Shown here: in pieces, positions 23,537-31,896 of the stretch | How the letters are laid out: every line of letters begins with the position of its first letter | Numbering within the stretch: the first letter of the stretch is position 1 | DNA from: Acidobacteriota bacterium | GTDB taxonomy: Bacteria; Acidobacteriota; Terriglobia; Acidiferrales; UBA7541 | Direction: 5' to 3' | DNA length: 42,415 bases | Assembly: GCA_003166795.1 (NCBI GenBank) | Contig: PMUS01000054.1 | Span: 5,687-48,101 of the forward strand | Position numbers and translations under genes: made by a program | The notes under the pieces: generated by a model | The model's input: only the letters and a program-made list of their open reading frames with translations | Databases searched by the model: none | What the model was told of the DNA's origin: nothing

Positions 23537-24985
23537 TTACGCTTCGCTGATGAATTTCGTCACCAGGCACGCCTCAAGGCCCTCAATGCCTTCCTCGGAG
23601 CCGTGCCCGCTCTCCTTCACTCCGCCAAACGGCGACTCCGGCACGGAGATCGCGAACGTGTTTACGCCCACCATGCCCGCTTCAAGCTGCTCGCCGACCA
23701 GCTTCGCCCTGTGCGCCGAATCCGTGAACGCAAACGCCGCAAGCCCGTAGGGCAGCCGATTCGCCTGCTGGATCACGCTGTCGTACTCCGAGAAGGAATT
23801 GATCACCGCCACGGGCCCGAACGGTTCTTCGTTCATGATCCGCGCCTTGTTCGGCACGTCGGACAAAACCGTGGGCGCGTAGAAATATCCGGGGCCTTTC
23901 AGCCGCGCCCCGCCCGCTTGCACCTTCGCGCCGGAGTTTTTGGCATCCTCGATCAACGCCTCGACGGCAGCCAGCCGCCGCGCATGCACCAGCGGACCCA
24001 TTTTGTTTTTCTCGTTGATCCCATCGCCCACGGGCAGAGCCTTCGCCCGCGCCGCAAAACCCTCCACGAAGCGGTTGTAGATTTTCTCGTGCACGTAGAA
24101 TCGCGTGGGAGACACGCACACCTGGCCCGCGTTGCGATACTTCGCCGTCGCGCATGCGTCGAGCACTTTTTCGACGTCCACATCGTCGAACACCAGCACC
24201 GGAGCGTGCCCGCCCAGCTCCATCGTCGTGCGCTTCATTCCTTCCGCGGCCAGCTTCATCAAATGCTTGCCGACCGGGATTGAGCCGGTGAACGAAACCT
24301 TGCGAATGATGGGCGACGCGAGCAGGTGCTCGGAAATTTCCGCGGGCACGCCGTACACAATGGAAAGCACGCCCGCCGGAAGTCCTGCGTCCACCAGGCA
24401 CCGCGCCACGGCGAGCGCCGATGCTGGCGTCTCCTCGGCAGGTTTCAGGATGCACGAGCATCCCGCCCCCAGCGCCGCGCCGATCTTGCGCGCGGGATTG
24501 CCGATCGGAAAATTCCACGGGGCAAAGGCCGCGACCGGTCCCACGGGCTCCTTCACGATGGCGAGCCGCGTTCCCGGAGCGCGCTGCGGCAGCACGCGTC
24601 CATAGGCGCGGCGTCCCTCTTCAGCGAACCATTCGAAAATATTTGCCGACATCTGAACTTCGACGCGTGTCTCGTGGATGGATTTTCCCGATTCGGTGGT
24701 CGCGATTCGCGCGATTTCCTCCGCGCGCTCGCGCATCAGCTCCGCAGTGCGCTTCAGGATTTTGCCGCGCGCATCCGGAAAAATCGCGCGCCACAGCCTG
24801 AATCCCCGCTCCGCCTCCGCGAGCGCCCGATCCAGATCCGCTTTCGATGCGTGCGGAAGATGCCCGATCACTTCCTCGGTCGCCGGATTGAGCACCGGCG
24901 AAGTTTTCCGCCCCTCGGCGCCCAGCCATTCGCCGCCTATGAAAAGCCCCAACTCTGCGTAGGTTGACGCCAATTGCGTTGCCAT
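23537..24985 (-). CDS. NAD(P)-dependent aldehyde dehydrogenase
   Basis: 482 residues, standard length. The family's catalytic residues are all present: N158 (APWNFP), K181 (ILKPAEE), SFTGS (231-235), E256 (TMELGGHAP) and C290 (RNAGQVCVSPTR). It oxidises an aldehyde to the acid; sequence style is close to succinate-semialdehyde or aromatic-aldehyde enzymes, but the substrate cannot be fixed. It is the first gene of the seven-gene minus-strand operon. Since a C=C-cleaving oxygenase downstream would release aldehydes, oxidation of such a product is a sensible job. A ribosome site (AAGGGGAGG) precedes the ATG. Confidence 0.94.
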   Translation of the reverse strand: MATQLASTYAELGLFIGGEWLGAEGRKTSPVLNPATEEVIGHLPHASKADLDRALAEAERGFRLWRAIFPDARGKILKRTAELMRERAEEIARIATTESGKSIHETRVEVQMSANIFEWFAEEGRRAYGRVLPQRAPGTRLAIVKEPVGPVAAFAPWNFPIGNPARKIGAALGAGCSCILKPAEETPASALAVARCLVDAGLPAGVLSIVYGVPAEISEHLLASPIIRKVSFTGSIPVGKHLMKLAAEGMKRTTMELGGHAPVLVFDDVDVEKVLDACATAKYRNAGQVCVSPTRFYVHEKIYNRFVEGFAARAKALPVGDGINEKNKMGPLVHARRLAAVEALIEDAKNSGAKVQAGGARLKGPGYFYAPTVLSDVPNKARIMNEEPFGPVAVINSFSEYDSVIQQANRLPYGLAAFAFTDSAHRAKLVGEQLEAGMVGVNTFAISVPESPFGGVKESGHGSEEGIEGLEACLVTKFISEA

Positions 24986-25176
24986 GGTTCACCCTCCCCT
25001 TGAAATCGTCTGTGGAAACGGAATGATTCCACGTTCCTCCGACGCGCGTCAAGCCGCCCCTCCAATTGCGCTTCTCGCGCCGTTTGCAGTCAACCCCGGC
25101 AACCAGCAGCCCGACGTGACCGTCTCATTATTGAGGTCAGGCCCCGTTCAAAATCTCGATTTGCTTGGAGGCTCCC

Positions 25177-25716
25177 ATGCTGAAAGTCCTGCTCGTCGCG
25201 CTTCTTCTCGGTTTACCGATCTTGACGCAGGCGCAATCTCCTGAAGATCAAAGCGGGGGCGGATGTGGCTCGAGCAAAGCGGGGTGGGACGTCAAAACAG
25301 TCAAGGACCACCCGCCGTCTCCAAACCCGCAAGATGGGAAAGCGCTGGTTTATGTCGTCCAGACAATGTGGGAGCAGCCCGGCCTCGTTATCGGCAGCGA
25401 CAAGGCAACGACCAGGGTCGGCATTGACGGTGCCTGGGTCGGCGCAAACCACGGCGATTCGTACTTTTTCTTTCCTGTGGATCCCGGCGAGCACAGCATT
25501 TGCACGGACTGGCAATCAACCTTTTACATTCGCTCCGGTCTGGCCTCCGCCGCGGACCTCAATGCTCAGGCAGGTGGAATCTATTACTTCCGGGTGAAAG
25601 TCCGCGATACGACCCAGTACAGGCCCGGAGAAGTGAAAATTGAGCCGATTGACAAAGCCGAAGCGCAACTCCTGCTCGGCTCTTCGTCATTCAGCACCTC
25701 GCACCCGAAGAAATGA
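25177..25716 (+). CDS. Secreted hypothetical protein, DUF2846-like
   Basis: 179 residues. A short signal peptide (VLLVALLLGLPILTQAQ) is followed by a linker with GGGCGSS and then a beta-rich domain with KALVYVVQTMW, TTRVGIDGAWVGANHGDSYFF, VDPGEHSICTDWQS and IYYFRVKVRD. The order resembles DUF2846-type small secreted domains. I could not confirm this. The ATG at 25177 has TTGGAGG just upstream, and a TTG four codons earlier is not needed. It is divergent from the aldehyde dehydrogenase and convergent with the MarR gene. Function unknown. Confidence 0.6.
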   Translation: MLKVLLVALLLGLPILTQAQSPEDQSGGGCGSSKAGWDVKTVKDHPPSPNPQDGKALVYVVQTMWEQPGLVIGSDKATTRVGIDGAWVGANHGDSYFFFPVDPGEHSICTDWQSTFYIRSGLASAADLNAQAGGIYYFRVKVRDTTQYRPGEVKIEPIDKAEAQLLLGSSSFSTSHPKK

Positions 25717-25727
25717 TCGGGTTCGTG

Positions 25728-26222
25728 TCAATCGGGTTTCGGTGCGGCCCCAGCGGCGAGGATTGCGGCGTCCATTACCTGATTCCAGTGCGCTTCTCCC
25801 AACGCGTGCCGCAGGCGCCTCTGAGCGCGCTGCCAGTAGGGAAATACGCGCTTGTATTCTCGTTGCCCCGCTGGCGACAGGGAAATCTCCAGCTCGCGTC
25901 GGTCGTTTCCCCTCTCAGAGCGAAGCCATTTTTTCCGCTGCAGGAAAGCCAGGGTTCTGGTCAGGGTCGTGCTATCAATCCCCAATAATTCGGCAAGTTG
26001 GCTCTGGGATATCCTTGGCGCGTGATTCAGAGCCTGTAACAGCGTGAATTGTGTGGCGCGCAGGCCGCTTGGGCGAAACACGCTGTCGTAAAGCTGAGTG
26101 ACCATTCGTCCGGCCCTCCGCAGGTTCGCACACGCACACGGCAGCCGAACGGCCTCGGCCCTCGACGTTTTCGCCCCTCGTGCTCTCTCCTTCATGGATA
26201 TATGCATATACATCTTTACCAT
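25728..26222 (-). CDS. MarR-family transcriptional regulator
   Basis: 164 residues. Winged helix in the middle: LRATQFTLLQALNHAP, SQSQLAELLGIDSTTLTRTL (recognition helix), and the wing LRSERGNDRRELEISLSPAG with the family D-R-R. The N-terminal helices and C-terminal helix support a dimer. It probably binds palindromes in its own 94-base divergent gap. ATG codons occur in frame at 26222, 26213, 26207 and 26195, so the start is open; I chose the first ATG. The last three overlap or adjoin an ATATGCATAT palindrome. Its neighbour is a membrane protein and it may respond to a small aromatic ligand, as MarR proteins often do. Confidence 0.88.
   Translation of the reverse strand: MVKMYMHISMKERARGAKTSRAEAVRLPCACANLRRAGRMVTQLYDSVFRPSGLRATQFTLLQALNHAPRISQSQLAELLGIDSTTLTRTLAFLQRKKWLRSERGNDRRELEISLSPAGQREYKRVFPYWQRAQRRLRHALGEAHWNQVMDAAILAAGAAPKPD
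26200..26209. promoter_or_regulatory. Ten-base palindrome at the marR start
   Basis: ATATGCATAT lies within the early MarR coding frame, just inside the divergent gap. If translation starts at 26195 it would be upstream of the start and could be a second operator half. The evidence is weak. Confidence 0.25.
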
Positions 26223-26261
26223 CACGAGGGCACTTTGTGCAAGTAGTATGAATCGCGGATA

Positions 26262-26275
26262 GATGTATCTACATC
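26262..26275. promoter_or_regulatory. Probable MarR operator in the divergent promoter region
   Basis: GATGTA-tc-TACATC, perfect six-base arms, sits between MarR (26222) and the membrane-protein gene (26317). MarR dimers bind such short palindromes, so auto-regulation together with control of the membrane gene is likely. Confidence 0.5.
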
Positions 26276-26316
26276 AATTATGGAAGGAGTAGAAGAAACA
26301 AGAAAGGTGCGAAGAC

Positions 26317-27123
26317 ATGAACAATCTGACGCCTGGTTACTTGCTTCCATTTGTAATGATCGGTACTTTGGCGACGGTAGCCGCTGTGCTGTTTGGGCTG
26401 CACCGCGCGCTCAAGCTCGCTGGATGGTCAATTCAAGACCGCAAGCGGGCGGTCTCAATCGGGACGGCGCTTCTCGTGGGGTGGCTCTTCGCCGCGCTGT
26501 TGCCATCCTGGGCGGGATTCTATCGGACGGCACGCGCAGGGATGCCCACCATTCAATATGGTCTGCTGATCCCAATCATCGTGGCCGTGGCGCTGTTCTG
26601 GCGGTGGGGCGCGTTCAGGCGCGCGATTGAGGCAGTACCCCAGGAGTGGGTCGTGGGCTTGCAGTTCTACAGGGCGGAAGGTTTGATCTTCCTCCTGCTT
26701 CTTGCGGGACACCGTCTGCCGGGTGTGTTTGCTTGGCCCGCAGGCATCGGCGACGTTATTGTCGGACTGCTTGCGCCGGCCGTCGCCATCGCTTATGCAT
26801 ACAGGTTGCGTAACACAGGTGCGTTGGTACGCGTCTGGAATTTGTTGGGGATTGGGGATTTGATTGTCGCTGTGGCGACGGGCTTCCTTTCGTCACCTTC
26901 GCGCTTACAGATGTTCGCCTTTGGCGCGCCAAATGTGCTCGTTACTGCGTTCCCGCTGGTTATGATTCCGGTATTTCTGGTGCCGCTGTCGGTGTTGCTG
27001 CACCTGGCTTCGCTGAAAAAATTGCGGCAGGCCGAGATGGGGCAGCAGTTTTCGCACAACGACAGCGCTACTAGTCCATCTGATAAATTGACCTGGAAGG
27101 GCGGGGTTTTAACCCCGCCATGA
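26317..27123 (+). CDS. Polytopic membrane protein of unknown function, divergent from marR
   Basis: 268 residues with about seven hydrophobic segments: LLPFVMIGTLATVAAVLFG, ALLVGWLFAALLPS, LLIPIIVAVALFW, LIFLLLLAGH, IGDVIVGLLAPAVAIAY, LLGIGDLIVAVATGFL and ALFPLV-like near 205-235. I do not recognise a family. The last residues WKGGVLTPP are coded by a REP-type palindrome (27100-27119), so the natural C-terminus may have been shorter or different. Divergent from a MarR regulator with a shared palindrome, it is probably under MarR control, for example as a stress or export-type membrane protein, which is inference. Confidence 0.7.
   Translation: MNNLTPGYLLPFVMIGTLATVAAVLFGLHRALKLAGWSIQDRKRAVSIGTALLVGWLFAALLPSWAGFYRTARAGMPTIQYGLLIPIIVAVALFWRWGAFRRAIEAVPQEWVVGLQFYRAEGLIFLLLLAGHRLPGVFAWPAGIGDVIVGLLAPAVAIAYAYRLRNTGALVRVWNLLGIGDLIVAVATGFLSSPSRLQMFAFGAPNVLVTAFPLVMIPVFLVPLSVLLHLASLKKLRQAEMGQQFSHNDSATSPSDKLTWKGGVLTPP
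27100..27119. repeat. REP-like palindrome at the 3' end of the membrane-protein gene
   Basis: GGCGGGGTT-tt-AACCCCGCC, perfect nine-base arms, lies in the last codons before the stop at 27121-27123. It may also end transcription, since TTTT is inside the loop rather than after it. Confidence 0.6.
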
Positions 27124-27195
27124 AAGGCAGCGCGAAGCGCTCTCCAATGCACGGCTTCGCTGCTATTCCGGTTCGAGCGCGTCGCAGTTTAGGGG

Positions 27196-27248
27196 GTCGG
27201 AGCTTTAGCTCCGACATAAGCCGTTCAACAGTAAGCGGGCTTTAGCCC
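27196..27248. repeat. REP-like palindromes before trmJ
   Basis: GTCGGAGCT-tt-AGCTCCGAC (27196-27215) and GGGCTTTAGCCC (27237-27248). The first has a close copy at 39694-39713 and a diverged one at 36592-36611. The gap of 175 bases holds nothing else that I can assign. Confidence 0.7.
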
Positions 27249-27298
27249 CTGAGGACCGCCGGCGCGTCTCTTCCGGCAGCCTGCTAGAATAGCCGCGC

Positions 27299-28066
27299 TT
27301 GCCAACCGCCGCTCAACTCGACCGTTTGCGCATCGTGCTCGTTTCCTCGCGCAACCCGCTCAATATCGGCGCCGCCGCCCGCGCGATGAGCAATTTCGGC
27401 TTTCGCCACCTGCGCGTCGTGAATCCCTACCAGCCCGCGTTTCGCGAGGCGCGTTCCGCCGTCGGCGCCTCGGCGCTGCTCGCCAGCGCCGAACAATTCA
27501 AGACCGTCGCCGAAGCGGTCGCCGATTGCACGCTCGTCGTGGGAACCACCGCCGTCCGCCATCGGACTTTGCATCAGCCGCTCCGTCGCCTGGAAGACGG
27601 CGCTCGCCTCATTCGCAAACGCCTCGGCTCGAATTGCGTCGCGCTTTTATTCGGCTCCGAGAAATTCGGCCTTTCGAACGACGACCTCAGCCATTGCCAC
27701 TGGCTGATGCGCGTTCCCACCGTTGACGCAAACATCTCAATGAATCTGGGCCAGGCCGTCGCGGTCTGTCTCTACGAACTGATTCGCGACGCGAAGACGA
27801 AGACTCCACGCCAGCAAGAAAAGCTGCCGCTTGCATCCGCGGCCGAAATGGAACGGATCACGACAATGCTCCTCGACGCGTTGCACCTGAGCGGTTTTCT
27901 CGAACTGCGCCGCGTCGCCGATTCGGACCAGAGAATTCGCCGCCTCGTCAGGCGCCTGAATCTGCCCGCCCGCGACGCCGTCATCTGGCTCGGCATGCTG
28001 CGGCAAATCGCCTGGAAGATGCGTGCGGGTGCGACCTCGGCCTCAGACTCCCCGCCGCGACGCTAA
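27299..28066 (+). CDS. trmJ: tRNA 2'-O-methyltransferase, TrmJ-like (SPOUT)
   Basis: 255 residues. SpoU/TrmJ features: VLVSSRNPLNIGAAARAMSNFGF (motif 1), ADCTLVVGTTAVRHR, ALLFGSEKFGLSNDDLSHC (motif 2) and MRVPTVDANISMNLGQAVAVCLYEL (motif 3, deep-knot SAM site). TrmJ methylates position 32 of tRNAs using S-adenosylmethionine. The C-terminal tail (about 165-255) is helical, as in TrmJ. A TAG is in frame directly before the TTG at 27299, so this TTG is the earliest start. TAGAAT nine bases upstream could be a -10 box, giving a nearly leaderless transcript. No Shine-Dalgarno is visible. Confidence 0.85.
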   Translation: MPTAAQLDRLRIVLVSSRNPLNIGAAARAMSNFGFRHLRVVNPYQPAFREARSAVGASALLASAEQFKTVAEAVADCTLVVGTTAVRHRTLHQPLRRLEDGARLIRKRLGSNCVALLFGSEKFGLSNDDLSHCHWLMRVPTVDANISMNLGQAVAVCLYELIRDAKTKTPRQQEKLPLASAAEMERITTMLLDALHLSGFLELRRVADSDQRIRRLVRRLNLPARDAVIWLGMLRQIAWKMRAGATSASDSPPRR

Positions 28067-28104
28067 TGTCCGTTGCTGATATAATTTCGCCGAAGAGGAC
28101 GCAC

Positions 28105-29346
28105 ATGAAAGCCGTATCCCGCATCGCGCTTGTCCTTCTCGCTTTATCCGCTTTCGCCCGTTCGGCCGCCGCCCAGTCCGTCGAGGGAAAATGGGAAGGC
28201 AGCGTCGTCGTGGACGGCATGACCATTCCATTCCGGATTGATATTTCTGGCAAGGGTCTGAAGCTCCAGGGCGCGTTCATCAATGGCGATGAAAGGGTCA
28301 CGTCCACCAGCGGACGGCAGGTGCATGATGCTCTCGTCCTCAACTTCGACCAATACGCGGAGAGGCTGAACGCAGCCATCCAAGGTGGCGAGTTGACCGG
28401 CACCATCGAAGGGAAATTCGGCCCGGAAGCGCGCAGCACTCTGCCGTTTCAGGCGAAGCGATTCGTTCCCGAGCCTGACCCGCCTGCGGGCACTGTTCCT
28501 TCGATTGGCGGCTTGTGGGAAATTGAAGTGAAGAGTCCCAAGGGCGAATCCGCGTGGCGCTTTATCGTGCGCCAGACCGGCGCTGATGTGTCCGCCGCGA
28601 TTCTGCGCGTGGATGGCGACACCGGCGCGCTCACAGGACGCTATCGCGACGGCAAATTCGTCCTCAGCCATTTTTCCGGCGAGCGCCCGTACCTGATCGA
28701 AGTGGCGCCGAATCCGGATGGCAGCCTCGCCATCACATTAAACGACTACAGCGGCAAAAGGGAACTGCCGGCCTATCGTCCTGCCGACGCCCGCGCCAAG
28801 GGCTTGCCCGAGCCTACCGATCCCGCGCAGCACACGCACATGGCGGACCCCAGCGCGCCGTTTGAGTTCACCTTTCCCGATGTCGCGGGACGCATGGTCT
28901 CCAGCACCGACGCGCGCTTTCGCGGCAAGGTTATTCTCGTCAACATCACCGGAAGCTGGTGCCCCAATTGTCACGACGAGGCCCCGTTCCTCGCCGAGCT
29001 GTATCGCACCTACCGCGACCGCGGCCTCGAGATCGTTGCCTTGGATTTTGAGGAGTCGGCGCAGTTCGGCGAACTGAATCGGCTGAAATGGTTCATCTAC
29101 CATTACGGCATTCAGTACACGGTGCTCGTCGCCGGCGATCCCGACGACGTGAACAAGAAAATTCCGCAGCTCGTCAATTTGAACTCCTGGCCTACCACGG
29201 TCTTCATCGGGCGCGACGGCCTGGTCAAAAGCGTCCACGCCGGTTTCGCCAGCCCGGCAAGCGGCGACTTCAACGGCCAGCTGAAAGCGGAAATCACCGC
29301 CCGCGTCGAAGCCTTGTTAGCCGAAAACAAGCCTCCCTCGCAATAA
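28105..29346 (+). CDS. Secreted TlpA-like thioredoxin-domain protein with beta-rich N-terminus
   Basis: 413 residues. A signal peptide (ALVLLALSAFARSAAAQ) leads into two similar beta-rich modules (VEGKWEGSVVVDGM at about 26 and LWEIEVKSPKGESAW at about 137). The C-terminal 160 residues are a TlpA-type thioredoxin: ITGSWCPNCHDEAPF with C286-P-N-C289, LEIVALDFEES, NSWPTTVFIGRDG (cis-Pro) and VHAGF. It reduces or transfers thiols in the periplasm. The ATG at 28105 has AGAGGA six bases upstream; TATAAT at 28080-28085 may be its -10. The N-terminal modules may bind a ligand or partner. The neighbouring PQQ dehydrogenase needs a c-type haem, and TlpA-like proteins help cytochrome c maturation, but the link is only positional. 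Confidence 0.85.
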   Translation: MKAVSRIALVLLALSAFARSAAAQSVEGKWEGSVVVDGMTIPFRIDISGKGLKLQGAFINGDERVTSTSGRQVHDALVLNFDQYAERLNAAIQGGELTGTIEGKFGPEARSTLPFQAKRFVPEPDPPAGTVPSIGGLWEIEVKSPKGESAWRFIVRQTGADVSAAILRVDGDTGALTGRYRDGKFVLSHFSGERPYLIEVAPNPDGSLAITLNDYSGKRELPAYRPADARAKGLPEPTDPAQHTHMADPSAPFEFTFPDVAGRMVSSTDARFRGKVILVNITGSWCPNCHDEAPFLAELYRTYRDRGLEIVALDFEESAQFGELNRLKWFIYHYGIQYTVLVAGDPDDVNKKIPQLVNLNSWPTTVFIGRDGLVKSVHAGFASPASGDFNGQLKAEITARVEALLAENKPPSQ

Positions 29347-29508
29347 ACTTCGCTGCACGAGCCCCACCGCATCCCCGTGCGCGAACATTTTCCCTAGTCT
29401 TCTCAATTCGATAGTGATTCAATGCACGGCGGCGAGCTCGCCGGGGCCGTGCACCCCAGCCACATCCTCGCCGCAGCTTATGCGCTTCGAACAGAGACGG
29501 GGGCGAGC

Positions 29509-31677
29509 ATGAATCCGCAGAAAATTCTCATCTGTCGTGCAGGAATTGGTTGTTGCATAGCCGTTGGCGCGGTTGTCGCCGCGTTTGCGCCGTCGCTTCT
29601 GCAGGCGCAGCAGTTCAACAACCGGAATATCGCGACGTTCACGGCGGGCCAAGCGGCGCAAGGCAAAACCGCCTACGGAAAAAGCTGCGCCTCGTGTCAC
29701 GGCCAGAATCTGAACGGCGGCGAATTCGCCAACGCGCTCCGTGGCTCGTCCTTCAGCCAGAGCTGGGGCGGCAAGAGCGCCGAGTCCTTGTTCACATATA
29801 TCACCACGAAAATGCCGCCGGCAAATCCGGGCGAATTCGACGCGCAGACCACCGCGCAGATCGTGGCGTACATTCTTCAGGGAAATGGCGTGCAGCCGGG
29901 CGAAAAGCCGCTGCCGACAGACACGACGGCGCTCGCCGCGATGACGATTCCGCGAGGCGCCACCTCGCGGTCAGCGCCGATGATGCCTCTGTCCCCACTC
30001 GCCCCTCCCATTCCGGTGGTGACGCTTCCCAACCCTCTCGAAAAATTCTCGCCGGTGACCGACGAGCTTCTCGACAATCCGCCCGCGAGCGACTGGCTCA
30101 TCTGGCGACGCACTTACGACGATCACGGCTTCAGCCCGCTGAAACAGATCAATAAGACCAACGTGGGTGATCTTCGCGTCGCCTGGGCGTGGTCGCTTCC
30201 AGTCGGTCAGAATGAAGCAACTCCGCTCGAGCACGATGGCGTGCTGTTCGTGGACAGCTATGGCGACAAAGTGCAGGCCCTCAACGCGGTAACGGGAGAC
30301 CTTCTCTGGCAATATTCGCGGCAGTTGCCGAGCGACGCGCGGCTCTCCGTCAAGCGCAACCTCTCCCTGTATCGCGACAGCCTGCTCGTCCCAACTTCGG
30401 ATGATCACCTGGTCGCGCTCGACGTGAAGACCGGAAACGTGATTTGGGATACCGAGCTCGCCGACTACACGAAAGCCTACCAGACCACGGGAGGCCCGCT
30501 CGTCGCGAAGGGGAAAGTGATGCAAGGCATCGCGGGACAATCGGCGGGCGGCAACTTCATCGTTGCGCTCGACGTGGAAACCGGAAAAGAGGCGTGGCGG
30601 TTTCACACCATCGCGCAGCCAGGCGAGCCGGGTGACAGTTGGAACGACCTGCCGGCCGAAAAGCGCAACGGTGCGTCCGTCTGGACAGCGGGAAGCTATG
30701 ATCCGCAGCTCAACCTCGCGTATTTCGGCGTCGGACAGACGTACGACACCGGGCCTGTGCTGCATCGCGTGGACAAGCCGGGCGTTTCAAACGACGGGCT
30801 GTACACGGATTCCACGCTCGCGTTCAATCCCGATACCGGAAAGCTCGTCTGGTATTTTCAGCACGTGCACAACGATCAGTGGGATCTCGATTGGGCGTTC
30901 GAGCAGCAAGTGATCCACCTACCCGTGAACGGCGCCGAGAAAAAACTCATCGTCACTTCCGGCAAGATGGGCATCTACGAAGGCATGGACGCCGCGACCG
31001 GAAAATATATTTTCTCGAAGGATCTCGGCATCCAGAATGTGGTCACGTCAATTGATCCGCAGACTGGCGAGAAAACCATCAACCCCGACGTCATCGTGGG
31101 CGATGGCAAGCCGCACACGATCTGCCCGCACCCGGGCGGCGGCCGCAGTTGGATCGCCACCTCTTACAACGCCGAATCGAAAATCCTATATATCCCGATG
31201 GTCGAATCGTGCATGGATCTGATCCCCGCCGCAGCAGGCGAGCGCGGCAACCTCACCTCGGGCGTGAACTGGTTCATTCGGCCGCGGCCCGATAGCGACG
31301 GGAAATACGGACGTCTCGAGGCTTTCAATCTGGAAACGAAGAAAGTTCTATGGATTGACCGGCAGCGCGCGCCCCAATCCACGGGCGTACTGGCAACGGC
31401 AGGCGGCATCGTGTTCGCCGGCTCGCTCGACCGCTTCCTCAAAGCCTACGATGATTCCACGGGCGAAACGCTGTGGCAGGTGCGCATGAACGATGTCCCG
31501 AGCTCGTGCCCCATCACCTACAGCGTCAATGGCAAGCAGTACGTTGCCGTGGTCGTTGGCAACGGCGGCGCGCAGTCAGCGACGTTCCCGGTTCTCGTCC
31601 CGGAGATCCAGAATCCGCCGGACCACGGCGCCGCCATCTGGGTCTTCGAGCTGCCCGACAAGCATCCGGCAAAATAA
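29509..31677 (+). CDS. PQQ-dependent alcohol dehydrogenase with N-terminal cytochrome c domain
   Basis: 722 residues with a signal peptide (about 1-34). A c-type haem domain follows with C60-A-S-C63-H64 (SCASCHGQ) and the axial Met near 102 (TKMPPANPG). The eight-bladed propeller spans about residues 150-720 with quinoprotein blade motifs such as HLVALDVKTGNVIWDTEL, FIVALDVETGKEAWRF and FLKAYDDSTGETLWQV. It oxidises alcohols or sugars in the periplasm and passes electrons to the fused haem. Many quinohaemoproteins carry the haem at the C-terminus, so N-terminal placement is a variation. No PQQ synthesis genes are seen here. The start at 29509 was chosen because it begins directly at the signal peptide. 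Confidence 0.9.
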   Translation: MNPQKILICRAGIGCCIAVGAVVAAFAPSLLQAQQFNNRNIATFTAGQAAQGKTAYGKSCASCHGQNLNGGEFANALRGSSFSQSWGGKSAESLFTYITTKMPPANPGEFDAQTTAQIVAYILQGNGVQPGEKPLPTDTTALAAMTIPRGATSRSAPMMPLSPLAPPIPVVTLPNPLEKFSPVTDELLDNPPASDWLIWRRTYDDHGFSPLKQINKTNVGDLRVAWAWSLPVGQNEATPLEHDGVLFVDSYGDKVQALNAVTGDLLWQYSRQLPSDARLSVKRNLSLYRDSLLVPTSDDHLVALDVKTGNVIWDTELADYTKAYQTTGGPLVAKGKVMQGIAGQSAGGNFIVALDVETGKEAWRFHTIAQPGEPGDSWNDLPAEKRNGASVWTAGSYDPQLNLAYFGVGQTYDTGPVLHRVDKPGVSNDGLYTDSTLAFNPDTGKLVWYFQHVHNDQWDLDWAFEQQVIHLPVNGAEKKLIVTSGKMGIYEGMDAATGKYIFSKDLGIQNVVTSIDPQTGEKTINPDVIVGDGKPHTICPHPGGGRSWIATSYNAESKILYIPMVESCMDLIPAAAGERGNLTSGVNWFIRPRPDSDGKYGRLEAFNLETKKVLWIDRQRAPQSTGVLATAGGIVFAGSLDRFLKAYDDSTGETLWQVRMNDVPSSCPITYSVNGKQYVAVVVGNGGAQSATFPVLVPEIQNPPDHGAAIWVFELPDKHPAK

Positions 31678-31723
31678 AAGAACTGAGCTGTAAGCGGTGA
31701 CCCGCGCGAAGTGCGTGGCGTCG

Positions 31724-31839
31724 GCCGGGCCGCAGATGCTTGGCGAAGCGCCGCCCATAGGTCGCGTCGTTGCCGTTTCTTAGTAGGGGCGTAGCATCGC
31801 TACGCCCGGCGCAGATGCTTGGCGTTACGCCGCCCATCC
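31724..31839. repeat. Two tandem copies of a 79-base-period palindromic repeat
   Basis: The second copy (31783-31839) reads GTAGGGGCGTAGC-n-GCTACGCCCGGCGC followed by AGATGCTTGGCG and ends CGCCCATCC. The partial first copy covers 31724-31758. Corresponding CGCCCAT positions (31752 and 31831) are 79 bases apart. The same unit recurs at 34962-35155 and 37553-37608. Confidence 0.8.
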
Positions 31840-31896
31840 ACCTCACTCGCGGTCGGACCTATGCGGGCGCGGACGTTCGGCACCGCGTAGCGCACT

